This document shows positions 17,519 through 24,647 of a DNA stretch of 38,479 nt, one piece after another (position 1 is the stretch's first letter; the number at the start of each line of letters is the position of its first letter). The notes beneath the pieces are model-generated. The model had not been told where the DNA came from. It made no database searches and saw only the letters and a program-made list of their open reading frames with translations. Source of the DNA: Pseudomonadota bacterium (GTDB lineage Bacteria > Pseudomonadota > Gammaproteobacteria > Burkholderiales > Burkholderiaceae_C); the NCBI GenBank assembly GCA_963205375.1, contig CAUJJV010000067.1, positions 1-38,479 of the forward strand. Reading direction: 5' to 3'. The position numbers and the translations under genes were made by a program.

Positions 17519-17554
17519 GTTGCCGGGGTTCCTCGGGAACCAATTGCCGGCAAC
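17519..17554. other. Perfect nested hairpin after the cytochrome gene
   Basis: GTTGCCGG at 17519-17526 pairs perfectly with CCGGCAAC at 17547-17554, and GGTTCC at 17527-17532 pairs with GGAACC at 17536-17541 inside it. It has no T-run of its own and is followed 13 bases later by a true terminator. It may protect the cytochrome mRNA 3' end. Confidence 0.6.
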
Positions 17555-17567
17555 CCACCCTAACAGG

Positions 17568-17601
17568 GCAGGCGCATCGTTGGATGGCCTGCTTTTTTTT
17601 T
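17568..17601 (+). terminator. Rho-independent terminator between cytochrome and resB
   Basis: GCAGGC at 17568-17573 pairs with GCCTGC at 17587-17592, followed by nine T residues at 17593-17601. The 13-base loop is rather large. The resB start is only 19 bases further on, so either resB has a promoter within this region or it depends on read-through. Confidence 0.8.
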
Positions 17602-17619
17602 GACTGACACCAGCAATCC

Positions 17620-19749
17620 ATGACAGTTTCCACCCAGGGTCTTGAGTTAAGTAGTGGTTCGCGTGCCGTAAAGGCAGCAGTGGAGCTGCTGTCTTCCATG
17701 CGGTTTGCCATTTCGCTGCTGACGCTGATCTGCATCGCGTCGGTGATCGGCACGGTACTCAAGCAGCACGAACCCTTGGGTAACTACATCAACCAGTTTG
17801 GCCCCTTCTGGGCTGAGGTGTTCGCGCGCGCCAGTCTTTACAACGTGTATAGCGCCTGGTGGTTCCTGGCCATTCTTGGCTTCTTGGTGACCAGCACTTC
17901 TTTGTGCGTGGCACGCAACACCCCGAAGATCATTGCCGATCTGAAGTCTTACAAAGAGAATATTCGCGAGCAAAGTCTCAAGGCGTTTGGTCACCGCGCT
18001 GAAACTGAACTGAAAGAGTCACCGGAAATGGCTGCGCGCCGTCTGGGCAGCTTGCTGGCTACGGGAGGCTGGAAGGTCAAGCTGCAGCGGCGCGAGACTG
18101 CCGCTGGCGCCGGGTGGATGCTTGCGGCCAAGGCCGGGGCTGCCAACAAGCTTGGCTATATTGCTGCACACAGCGCCATTGTGCTGGTCTGTCTGGGCGG
18201 GTTGCTGGACGGAGACCTGATCGTCCGGGCGCAGATGCTTTTCAACGGGAAAACGCCTTACAACGGCGGCGGCATGATCGCTGATGTGGCCAAGGAGCAT
18301 CGTCTCGGTGATCGCAACCCCACTTTCCGCGGCAATTTGTTGGTCGCCGAGGGAACGCAGTCCGACACGGCCATTCTTACGCAGTCCGACGGTATTCTTC
18401 TGCAGGAGTTGCCGTTTGCCGTGGAGTTGAAGAAGTTTGTCGTCGAGTACTACTCGACGGGCATGCCGAAACTGTTTGCCAGCGATATCGTGATCCATGA
18501 CAAGGAGACCGGGGACAAGATTCCTGCACGGGTGGAGGTCAACCATCCGGCCAGCCACCGGGGCATCGAGATCTACCAATCGAGTTTTGATGACGGGGGA
18601 TCTACGGTTCGTTTCAAAGCCATCCCCATGCATGTACAAACCAGGGCGTTCGACCTGGAGGGAAAGATTGGTGGGGCGTCGCAGTTGACCCGCGGAACCG
18701 CACCCGGTAGCGACCAACTGACTGTCGAGTACACCGGTTTGCGGGTCATTAATGTGGAAAATTTTGCAGCTGAGGGCCTGTCCGGCACGGATGTCCGCAA
18801 GGTAGATCTGCGTGAATCCATTGATGCCAGCCTGGGGGCAGCTAACAAGAGCACTAATAGAAAAGACCTGCGCAATGTGGGTCCCAGTGTCAGCTACAAA
18901 CTGCGTGATGCTGCAGGTCAGGCCCGTGAATTCAACAACTACATGCTGCCTGTGGATATGGGTGAGGGCGTGCCGGTGTTCCTTCTGGGAATGCGTGAAT
19001 CGCCTTCGGAGCCTTTGAGGTACCTGCGCGTGCCTGCAGATGCAAGCGGTTCCATGGATGATTTTATGCGTATGCGCTATGCCCTGCTGGACCCGGTCCT
19101 GCGGGACAAGGCCGTAAAGCGCTACGCCGCCAAGGCGGTGGATGCGCGCAATCCGGAGCTGGCAACGCAGCTGGGTGCCTCTGCTGCACGTGCGCTGTCC
19201 CTGTTTGCGGGAGAGAATAGTGTGCGCCCTGCAGCGGGCCTGCAGACAGTGGCAGATTTCATTGAAGCCAATGTCCCGGAGGCAGAGCGCAACAAGGCGG
19301 GCGAAGTCCTGATTCGCATACTCAATGGCACCGTGTACGAGTTGGCCCAGATCACCCGGGAGCAAGCGGGTTTGCCGCCTCTGGTGGCGGATGAGCGAAC
19401 CCAGATGTTCATGACGCAGGCGGTGCTGGCCCTGAGTGATGCGCCACTGTATCCAGCGCCGGTGGCTCTGCAACTGACGGATTTCACCCATGTTCAGGCC
19501 AGCGTCTTCCAGGTGGCCCGGGCACCCGGGAAAATGGTGGTTTACCTTGGCTGTGCCCTTCTGATACTGGGGGTATTTGCCATGCTGTACATACGGGAGC
19601 GGCGTTTGTGGATATGGTTCAGCCCTGTAGCGGGCGCCGACGCTGATGTAGCCCACGCCACCATGGCTTTGTCGACCAATCGCAAGACCATGGATGGTGA
19701 CCGTGAATTTGACCAACTCAAAGCCCGTCTGCTGGGCGTGACTTCGTAA
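17620..19749 (+). CDS. resB: Cytochrome c biogenesis protein ResB (Ccs1)
   Basis: A 709-residue membrane protein of System II cytochrome c maturation. Transmembrane helices appear near residues 27-47, 78-98, 165-187 and 643-665, with a large periplasmic domain (about 190-640) between the third and fourth, as in Ccs1/ResB. The segment SMRFAISLLTLICIASVIGTVL at the first helix and FARASLYNVYSAWWFLAILGFLV at the second match the family. With the CcsA-type protein it exports haem and ligates it to CXXCH apocytochromes. The length is greater than Bacillus ResB (about 540) but usual for betaproteobacterial forms. ccsA starts four bases after the stop. Confidence 0.93.
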   Translation: MTVSTQGLELSSGSRAVKAAVELLSSMRFAISLLTLICIASVIGTVLKQHEPLGNYINQFGPFWAEVFARASLYNVYSAWWFLAILGFLVTSTSLCVARNTPKIIADLKSYKENIREQSLKAFGHRAETELKESPEMAARRLGSLLATGGWKVKLQRRETAAGAGWMLAAKAGAANKLGYIAAHSAIVLVCLGGLLDGDLIVRAQMLFNGKTPYNGGGMIADVAKEHRLGDRNPTFRGNLLVAEGTQSDTAILTQSDGILLQELPFAVELKKFVVEYYSTGMPKLFASDIVIHDKETGDKIPARVEVNHPASHRGIEIYQSSFDDGGSTVRFKAIPMHVQTRAFDLEGKIGGASQLTRGTAPGSDQLTVEYTGLRVINVENFAAEGLSGTDVRKVDLRESIDASLGAANKSTNRKDLRNVGPSVSYKLRDAAGQAREFNNYMLPVDMGEGVPVFLLGMRESPSEPLRYLRVPADASGSMDDFMRMRYALLDPVLRDKAVKRYAAKAVDARNPELATQLGASAARALSLFAGENSVRPAAGLQTVADFIEANVPEAERNKAGEVLIRILNGTVYELAQITREQAGLPPLVADERTQMFMTQAVLALSDAPLYPAPVALQLTDFTHVQASVFQVARAPGKMVVYLGCALLILGVFAMLYIRERRLWIWFSPVAGADADVAHATMALSTNRKTMDGDREFDQLKARLLGVTS

Positions 19750-19753
19750 GCAC

Positions 19754-21112
19754 ATGACAACACTACACATGCCAACTGGCTCTTCCCAGGGTGGATCAAC
19801 GGGGCAGGTTGAAATACTCCATTCAGGTTACTTTGCGCGTAGAAATGCGTTTGACTGGGTGCTCGCTCTGGCTGTCATTTGTGGCTGTGTGTTTGCATTC
19901 ATGCAGTACCACGCAGCCATGGATGTGTATGAGAAAGGCATTCTGATTGCCGCAGTTCCCTGCGCCATCATGCTGGCCTGGTTCTGGCGCCCGCTGGGCA
20001 TCCTGATGCTGGTGGTTGCCGGACTGTCACTGGCTGGAATCGTGTCTTACCAGGGAAACCTGGCGCGTGCCGAGACGGTGTTCTGGTTGAAGTACTTCCT
20101 GTCTAGCCAGTCTGCCATCCTCTGGATGAGCATGCTCTTCTTCATGAGCACGGTGTTCTACTGGATTGGCGTGTTTGCCAAAGGCCGTGCCGAGGGGATG
20201 GAGCTGGTGGCGTCGCGTCTGGTCTGGGTGGCTGTCACCATGGCTTTGACTGGCACCATGGTGCGCTGGTATGAGAGTTACCTTCTGGGCGCCGACATCG
20301 GGCATATCCCGGTCAGCAATCTGTACGAAGTGTTCGTCATGTTTTGCTGGATGACGGCGACGTTCTATCTTTATTTCGAAGCCCAGTACAAGACACGTGC
20401 TCTGGGGGCATTTGTCATGCTGGTGGTGAGTGCCGCGGTGGGTTTTCTGCTCTGGTACACCGTGGTGCGCCAGGCGCACGAGATCCAGCCTCTGGTACCC
20501 GCCCTCAAGAGCTGGTGGATGAAGCTGCATGTGCCGGCCAACTTCATTGGCTATGGGACGTTTGCCCTATCCGCCATGGTGGCTTTTGCCTACCTGATCA
20601 AGCAGCAGGCGACCGAAACGCGCTGGTACAAGCTGGCGCCACTGTGGCTGCTGGGCGTAGTGCTGTGCTTTGAACCCATCGTGTTTCGCAAGTCGGCTGT
20701 CGCGGGTATGAGCGATTACTGGGCCGTGTATTTCGGCATCTCGGCCCTCATCGTGGCGAGCATTGTTTTTGGCCGCCAGCGGATTGCAGCGAGGTTACCC
20801 TCGTTTGAAATCCTTGATGACGTGATGTACAAGGCCATTGCTGTGGGTTTTGCTTTTTTCACGATTGCAACGGTGCTTGGCGCGCTGTGGGCCGCGGAGG
20901 CTTGGGGCGGCTACTGGAGCTGGGACCCCAAGGAAACCTGGGCGCTGATTGTCTGGCTCAACTACGCCGCCTGGCTGCACATGCGCCTCATGAAGGGCTT
21001 GCGTGGAACCGTGGCAGCATGGTGGGCACTTGCGGGACTGGCGGTCACCACTTTCGCGTTCATCGGTGTCAACATGTTCCTGAGCGGTTTGCACAGCTAC
21101 GGAACCCTGTAG
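19754..21112 (+). CDS. ccsB: Cytochrome c biogenesis protein CcsA/ResC type (often annotated ccsB)
   Basis: A 452-residue polytopic protein with about eight to nine helices. The diagnostic haem-handling WWD motif is WGGYWSWDPKETW near residues 380-395, a signature shared by CcsA, CcmC and CcmF. Histidines likely to ligate haem occur in transmembrane regions, including AWLHMRL just after WWD and the final GLHSYG. It pairs with ResB to move reduced haem to the periplasm and attach it to cytochromes such as the upstream c4-type protein. Naming is confused in databases (ccsA or ccsB). The ATG is four bases beyond the resB stop, so the two form an operon. Confidence 0.93.
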   Translation: MTTLHMPTGSSQGGSTGQVEILHSGYFARRNAFDWVLALAVICGCVFAFMQYHAAMDVYEKGILIAAVPCAIMLAWFWRPLGILMLVVAGLSLAGIVSYQGNLARAETVFWLKYFLSSQSAILWMSMLFFMSTVFYWIGVFAKGRAEGMELVASRLVWVAVTMALTGTMVRWYESYLLGADIGHIPVSNLYEVFVMFCWMTATFYLYFEAQYKTRALGAFVMLVVSAAVGFLLWYTVVRQAHEIQPLVPALKSWWMKLHVPANFIGYGTFALSAMVAFAYLIKQQATETRWYKLAPLWLLGVVLCFEPIVFRKSAVAGMSDYWAVYFGISALIVASIVFGRQRIAARLPSFEILDDVMYKAIAVGFAFFTIATVLGALWAAEAWGGYWSWDPKETWALIVWLNYAAWLHMRLMKGLRGTVAAWWALAGLAVTTFAFIGVNMFLSGLHSYGTL

Positions 21113-21168
21113 TGTGCGGGTAGAGAAACGTCGCTGACGGACGACCAACCAATATCGAGGACGTCTTT

Positions 21169-22176
21169 ATGCTGATCAAGACCAATTCCCACGGGTTCAA
21201 CCACCCCATCGCCAGCGAGATCACGGACCGTACGGTGTATGAGCAGCGGCGCAGCATGCTCAAAGCGCTGGCCGCCGGCGCTGCCGGAAGTTCCATGGCG
21301 GTATGGGCTGCACGCGAGGCCCTCGCGCAGCCTGCGACGTGGGGTACGCGTCCAGGCAAGCTGGCTGCACTGGCAGGCGGCGTGACCCGGGCGGATGGCG
21401 GGATGACGCTGGACAAGGTCACTCCGTACAAGGACGCCAGTACCTACAACAATTTCTACGAATTCGGCACGGACAAGAGCGATCCGGCGGTCAACGCCCA
21501 TACCCTGAAAACGCGCCCTTGGTCGGTAGAAATTGAAGGCCTGGTCAAAAAGCCCGGGAAGCTGGCGCTGGAAGACCTGCTCAGACTCAGCCCCATGGAA
21601 GAGCGTATTTACCGTCTGCGGTGCGTCGAGGGCTGGTCGATGGTGATTCCCTGGGTCGGTTACGCACTGGCGGATCTGATCAAGCGTGTGGAGCCCCTGG
21701 GGAGTGCGAAGTACGTGGAGTTTGTGACTCTGGCGGATCCGAAGACCATGCCTTTTGTGGGGTCGAGGGTGCTCGACTGGCCGTATGTGGAGGGCTTGCG
21801 TCTGGATGAAGCCATGCATCCGCTGACATTGCTGACGTTTGGCATGTACGGTGAGGTGCTGCCCAACCAGAGCGGAGCTCCGGTGCGACTGGTGGTTCCC
21901 TGGAAGTACGGCTTCAAAAGCGGCAAGAGCATTGTCAAGATCCGCTTTACGGACAAACAACCGGGTACGGCGTGGAACAAGGCGGCAGCCAACGAATATG
22001 GTTTCTATTCCAACGTCAATCCCCAAGTGGACCACCCGCGCTGGAGTCAGGCGACCGAGCGCCGCATTGGTGAGGACGGATTGTTTGCCAAGAAGCGCAA
22101 AACCCTGATGTTCAATGGGTATGAAGCACAGGTTGGCCAGTTGTACGCTGGCATGGACCTCAAGAAGTTCTACTGA
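21169..22176 (+). CDS. msrP: Methionine sulfoxide reductase catalytic subunit MsrP (YedY)
   Basis: A 335-residue periplasmic molybdoenzyme. A twin-arginine signal is visible ([16 protein letters not shown], residues 25-40), with cleavage expected after ALA near residue 53. The Mo ligand is C152 in YRLRCVEGW, matching the YedY active site. The VPWKYGFKS region near 244-252 is part of the family's molybdopterin site. MsrP repairs oxidised methionines in periplasmic proteins, using electrons from MsrQ. It precedes msrQ with only a short gap, and its position next to cytochrome c biogenesis suits periplasmic redox care, although the two units need not be co-regulated. Confidence 0.95.
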   Translation: MLIKTNSHGFNHPIASEITDRTVYEQRRSMLKALAAGAAGSSMAVWAAREALAQPATWGTRPGKLAALAGGVTRADGGMTLDKVTPYKDASTYNNFYEFGTDKSDPAVNAHTLKTRPWSVEIEGLVKKPGKLALEDLLRLSPMEERIYRLRCVEGWSMVIPWVGYALADLIKRVEPLGSAKYVEFVTLADPKTMPFVGSRVLDWPYVEGLRLDEAMHPLTLLTFGMYGEVLPNQSGAPVRLVVPWKYGFKSGKSIVKIRFTDKQPGTAWNKAAANEYGFYSNVNPQVDHPRWSQATERRIGEDGLFAKKRKTLMFNGYEAQVGQLYAGMDLKKFY

Positions 22177-22194
22177 TTGGGCGTGAGGACATTT

Positions 22195-22800
22195 TTGAAC
22201 ACATGGCTTCTGCACAAGGCTGCCAAACCGGCAGCCTTTTTACTGGGGCTGCTCCCTGCACTGTGGCTGGTTTATGGCGCGGCGTTTGATCAGTTAGGGG
22301 CCAATCCGGCAGAGGCGCTGGTGCGCTCAACCGGCGACTGGACCTTGCGAATGCTGTGTGCTGTTCTGGCGGTGACACCTTTGCGTGTCAGCGCGGGCTT
22401 GCCAGGGTTGGCCCGCTTTCGGCGCATGGTGGGGCTGTTCGTGTACTTCTATGCCACGCTGCACCTGCTGGCCTACAGCTGGTTTGACATGGGGCTGGAT
22501 GCCGGTGACATTGCCCGTGACATTGCAAAGCGTCTGTTCATTCTGGTGGGCTTTACCGCCGTGCTGCTGCTGACGCCGCTGGCATTAACTTCATCGAACT
22601 GGATGATTCGATGGCTGGGGGCGCGGCGTTGGCAGGCGTTGCACCGAAGCGTATATGTGGTGGCTGCGCTGGCCGTGCTGCATTTTTTCTGGATGCGCGC
22701 CGGCAAGAACAACTTCACCGAGGTGGCGGTGTATGCCGCTGTGCTGGCGACGCTCTTGGGATGGCGCGCACAGCGGCATTTTAATAAAAAACGCCCCTAG
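22195..22800 (+). CDS. msrQ: Haem-binding membrane subunit MsrQ (YedZ)
   Basis: A membrane protein of about 201 residues with five to six helices, passing electrons from the quinone pool or flavin reductase to MsrP. The family pattern is clear: GLLPALWLVYG, RRMVGLFVYFYATLHLLAYSWFD and WQALHRSVYVVAALAVLHFFWM, with conserved haem His residues in the last two. There is no ATG near the start. TTG at 22195 is preferred because GAGGA lies five bases upstream; in-frame TTG at 22177 and GTG at 22183 are alternatives. The last six codons and the TAG stop lie in copy C of the dispersed repeat, so the C-terminus NKKRP is repeat-derived. Confidence 0.9.
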   Translation: MNTWLLHKAAKPAAFLLGLLPALWLVYGAAFDQLGANPAEALVRSTGDWTLRMLCAVLAVTPLRVSAGLPGLARFRRMVGLFVYFYATLHLLAYSWFDMGLDAGDIARDIAKRLFILVGFTAVLLLTPLALTSSNWMIRWLGARRWQALHRSVYVVAALAVLHFFWMRAGKNNFTEVAVYAAVLATLLGWRAQRHFNKKRP

Positions 22801-22842
22801 CCCTCGTGGAATATGCGTAAGCAGCTATTAAAAGAGTAGCAA
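22784..22842 (-). repeat. Dispersed repeat, copy C, between convergent msrQ and lysA
   Basis: Read on the minus strand the core is ATAGCTGCTTACGCA then ACGAGGGCTAGGGGC, aligned ungapped with A, B and D. TTTTAATA at 22779-22786 and TATTAAAA at 22826-22833 form a perfect 8-bp inverted pair around the core. It fills the whole space up to the lysA stop (22843) and could act as a bidirectional terminator. Confidence 0.75.
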
Positions 22843-24132
22843 TCAGAGCAGCTTCTCGCCCCGCATCTGGTCTGCCATGGTGTCGCGGACGCGAATCAGG
22901 TGGTGGTTCTGGCCATCCACCAGAATCTCGGCGGCCTTGGGGCGGGAGTTGTAGTTGCTCGACATGCTCATGCAATAGGCACCCGCAGACAAGACCGCGA
23001 GCCGGTCACCGGCCTGCACTGCCAGTGGCCTGTCGCGTCCGATCCAGTCGCCACTCTCGCAGACGGGGCCCACCACATCACAGACCAGTCCGTTTGTGCT
23101 GCCTTTGACGTGCAGTGCTTCATCCAACGGAACGATGGTGTGAAAGGCCTGGTACATGGCCGGGCGCGGAAGATCGTTCATGGCGGCATCCACAATGCAG
23201 AAATTCTTTTGCTCGCCAGGTTTCATGAACAGTACTTCGGTAACGCAAACCCCGGCATTGCCTACCAGTGAGCGACCCGGTTCGATCATCAGCTTGCGTT
23301 GGCCAAAACCACGTGCGTCGAGCTTGGTGAGCAGCTTGGCCCACAGCGCGTCCGCGGCAGGAGGTGTATCGCCCTGGTAGTCGATGCCCAGACCGCCACC
23401 AAAATCGATGTGGTGGATGGGGATGCCTGCGGCCTCGATGCTTTCAACCAGGTCCAGCATGCGGTCCATGGCGTCCAGGTAGGGCGTTTCTTCCGTGATC
23501 TGGGAGCCAATATGGCAATCAATACCGACGATCTGCAGTCCCGGCAGAGACGCCGCGTGCTGGTAGGTTGCCAGCGTGCGCTCGTGTGCGATACCAAACT
23601 TGTTGCCCTTGAGCCCGGTCGAGATGTAAGGGTGCGTCTTGGGGTCCACATTGGGATTCACGCGAATGCTGATAGGCGCACATTTGCCCATGGATACAGC
23701 CACAGCGTTGAGCACATCTATCTCTGCCTCGCTCTCCACATTGAAGCATCCGATGCCGGCTTCCAGCGCCTGGCGCATCTCGGTGCGGGTTTTTCCGACA
23801 CCGGAAAAAATAACCTTGGAGGCATCGGCACCAGCAGTGATGACGCGGGCCAGCTCACCGGCAGAGACAATGTCAAAGCCGCATCCGGCCTGCGCGAACA
23901 CCTGCAGTACACCCAAGCTTGAGTTCGCCTTCATGGCGTAGCAAATCTGGGCGTTCCTACCCGAAAAACCGCGCTGGTAGGCCGCCAATGCGGCCAACAT
24001 GGATGCCTTGGAATACACGAACAACGGCGTGCCAAATTCAGTGGCGAGTCCATCAAGGGAGCAGCCCTCGACCTGCAACTGTCCGTCAGCGTAGTGGATG
24101 TGGGGTTGTCCTGGAATGGAAGGGGAGGTCAT
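22843..24132 (-). CDS. lysA: Diaminopimelate decarboxylase
   Basis: A 429-residue PLP enzyme catalysing the last step of lysine biosynthesis. Landmarks: CYAMKANS with the PLP lysine near residue 67, CHIGSQI, GGGLGIDY, EPGRSLVGNAG, and the C-terminal CESGDWIGRDR with the active-site cysteine from the partner subunit. The ATG at 24132 is used here; an in-frame GTG at 24141 overlaps the lptM stop as GTGA and is an equally possible start. The lptM-lysA order is widespread in proteobacteria. The gene ends at copy C of the dispersed repeat. Confidence 0.96.
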   Translation of the reverse strand: MTSPSIPGQPHIHYADGQLQVEGCSLDGLATEFGTPLFVYSKASMLAALAAYQRGFSGRNAQICYAMKANSSLGVLQVFAQAGCGFDIVSAGELARVITAGADASKVIFSGVGKTRTEMRQALEAGIGCFNVESEAEIDVLNAVAVSMGKCAPISIRVNPNVDPKTHPYISTGLKGNKFGIAHERTLATYQHAASLPGLQIVGIDCHIGSQITEETPYLDAMDRMLDLVESIEAAGIPIHHIDFGGGLGIDYQGDTPPAADALWAKLLTKLDARGFGQRKLMIEPGRSLVGNAGVCVTEVLFMKPGEQKNFCIVDAAMNDLPRPAMYQAFHTIVPLDEALHVKGSTNGLVCDVVGPVCESGDWIGRDRPLAVQAGDRLAVLSAGAYCMSMSSNYNSRPKAAEILVDGQNHHLIRVRDTMADQMRGEKLL

Positions 24133-24137
24133 TGGAT

Positions 24138-24305
24138 TCACGGTTTTTTAGATTCAGGGGTAACCACTGGGGTTGCAGGAGCGAATGGTTTGGGGCTGGC
24201 ACGCTCTGGCAGATACAGTGCCCCGGTCTGGCCACAGCCCGCCAGATTCAGCACAACTGCACCAAGGACAATCGCACTGACTAGAATTTGCTTTGCTTTC
24301 AACAT
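24138..24305 (-). CDS. lptM: Small LPS-translocon lipoprotein LptM (YifL-like)
   Basis: A 55-residue lipoprotein. The lipobox LAGC ends at C24 after a short hydrophobic signal, and the residues after it ([10 protein letters not shown]) match the LptM/YifL pattern of Cys-Gly, then Gly-x-Leu-Tyr-x-Pro. In E. coli LptM assists oxidative maturation of the LptDE translocon in the outer membrane. The tail is Pro/Lys rich and unstructured. It overlaps or nearly touches lysA downstream. Its start is only 12 bases from the divergent cyaY start. Confidence 0.9.
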   Translation of the reverse strand: MLKAKQILVSAIVLGAVVLNLAGCGQTGALYLPERASPKPFAPATPVVTPESKKP

Positions 24306-24317
24306 GGTGAAATTGTA

Positions 24318-24647
24318 ATGACCGACCCCGAATTCCTGGATTACGCCGAAGCCCTGCTCAAAGCGGTGGAAGAAAGCTGTGACCGACTCAACGATGCAAC
24401 GGATGCCGATGTGGACAATCAACGCGTGGGCAGCATGGTCACGCTGACATTCGCCAACCGCAGCCAGATCATCATCAATCTGCAAAAGCCATTGCACGAA
24501 GTGTGGATGGCGACCAAGTCGGGGGGCTACCACTACCGTTGGGAAAAGGGGCAGTGGCAGGACACCAAGGGACAAGGTGAATTCTTTGACGCACTGTCCC
24601 GCAACGCGACGGCACAGGCTGGGGCAGCACTCAAATTCTCATCCTGA
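24318..24647 (+). CDS. cyaY: Iron donor protein CyaY (bacterial frataxin)
   Basis: A 109-residue protein. The ATG at 24318 gives [19 protein letters not shown], the acidic first helix of frataxins. The conserved sheet follows: [28 protein letters not shown] with the family tryptophan, and GGYHYRW. CyaY binds iron and tunes IscS activity in Fe-S cluster assembly. Length and motifs are as expected. It is divergent from lptM with 12 bases between start codons, so any promoter must lie inside the lptM coding region, and vice versa. Its stop directly abuts the stop of convergent ponA. Confidence 0.95.
   Translation: MTDPEFLDYAEALLKAVEESCDRLNDATDADVDNQRVGSMVTLTFANRSQIIINLQKPLHEVWMATKSGGYHYRWEKGQWQDTKGQGEFFDALSRNATAQAGAALKFSS

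Noticed and set aside
18830-18870. Possible fifth dispersed repeat in resB near GGGGGCAGCTAAC
   Set aside because: Only short pieces match and they are not in the order or spacing of the core.
18019-19770. Long open frame on the minus strand opposite resB
   Set aside because: The resB frame has clear family features; the antisense product is compositionally odd and without domains.
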